A stretch of 64,000 nt of DNA from Aquitalea aquatilis (GTDB taxonomy: Bacteria; Pseudomonadota; Gammaproteobacteria; Burkholderiales; Chromobacteriaceae). Position 1 is the stretch's first letter, and each line of letters starts with the position of its first letter. Location: NCBI RefSeq assembly GCF_005155025.1, contig NZ_CP039731.1, forward strand, positions 2,294,001-2,358,000, read 5' to 3'. A program made the position numbers and the translations under genes. Below, piece by piece: positions 63,969-64,000 of this stretch. Below the pieces are notes generated by a model. That model was not told the origin of the DNA. It did not search any database and was given only the letters and a program-made list of their open reading frames with translations.

Positions 63969-64000
63969 GATGTGGTTTTCCCCGTTTAAATGATCGCAGC

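Overview
The window looks like chromosomal DNA of a Gram-negative betaproteobacterium of order Neisseriales, probably family Chromobacteriaceae (Aquitalea/Chromobacterium-like). This rests on the 16S rRNA, the high GC content and the protein styles (RNase R, YejABEF, FabI, Rho). The genus assignment is from memory of 16S signatures and is tentative. I see no phage, transposase, integron or CRISPR array.

Layout. (1) 1-4.8 kb: a frameshifted MFS efflux gene, three identical tRNA-Leu(CAG) genes on the minus strand whose strong promoter overlaps the start of rnr, and rnr itself. (2) 4.9-10.4 kb: a complete rrn operon (promoter, boxA, 16S, tRNA-Ile, tRNA-Ala, 23S, 5S, terminator). (3) 10.5-14.5 kb: a GlrK/lipoprotein/GlrR two-component locus, followed by a small exported BON-like gene. 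That gene has a textbook sigma-54 promoter, an IHF-type site and TGTC-N10-GACA boxes, so it is a predicted direct GlrR target. (4) 14.6-24.1 kb: a DsrE-like protein, PutA without the DNA-binding domain, an orphan amino-acid binding lipoprotein, a Ser/Thr-type phosphatase, a DUF1289 protein, an aspartoacylase-family amidohydrolase and a stand-alone REC-HPt protein.

(5) 24.2-51.9 kb is the most coherent part: a catabolic island for aromatic amines and hydroxyphenylacetate. It holds a two-component 4-hydroxyphenylacetate hydroxylase of the Acinetobacter C1/C2 type. It also holds a ten-gene minus-strand meta-cleavage operon (hpaG1, hpaG2, hpaE, hpaD, hpaF, an MFS exporter, a succinate-semialdehyde dehydrogenase, hpaH, hpaI, hpaX) and hpaA. 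Next come an EutR-like AraC regulator, a FeaB-like aldehyde dehydrogenase, a class III aminotransferase, a LuxR regulator and an APC amine/amino-acid permease. The island ends with an exported sulfatase plus an exported formylglycine-generating enzyme, hpaR, two SDRs and moaF. Read together, an amine such as tyramine would be imported, transaminated and oxidised to 4-hydroxyphenylacetate, hydroxylated, cleaved and reduced to pyruvate and succinate. The sulfatase pair may release the amine or phenol from a sulfate ester. The combination of sulfatase, an SDR and moaF recalls the Klebsiella monoamine regulon.

Two sequence signals tie the island together. A TTAA-N4-TTAA element sits at or near the predicted start sites of the hydroxylase, meta-cleavage and hpaR transcripts (probable HpaR operator). 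A 13-base motif (TGTACTTTTCATG) is shared by the two catabolic promoters and may be an HpaA site. A family of ~75-114 bp intergenic repeats, five copies in the window, lies just after stop codons and always in the same orientation relative to the upstream gene; three copies punctuate the hpa operon.

(6) 52.2-64 kb: housekeeping and transport genes: fabI, the yejABEF peptide ABC transporter, trxA, rho, a TRIC-type membrane protein, a NUDIX CoA-pyrophosphatase and a membrane diguanylate cyclase.
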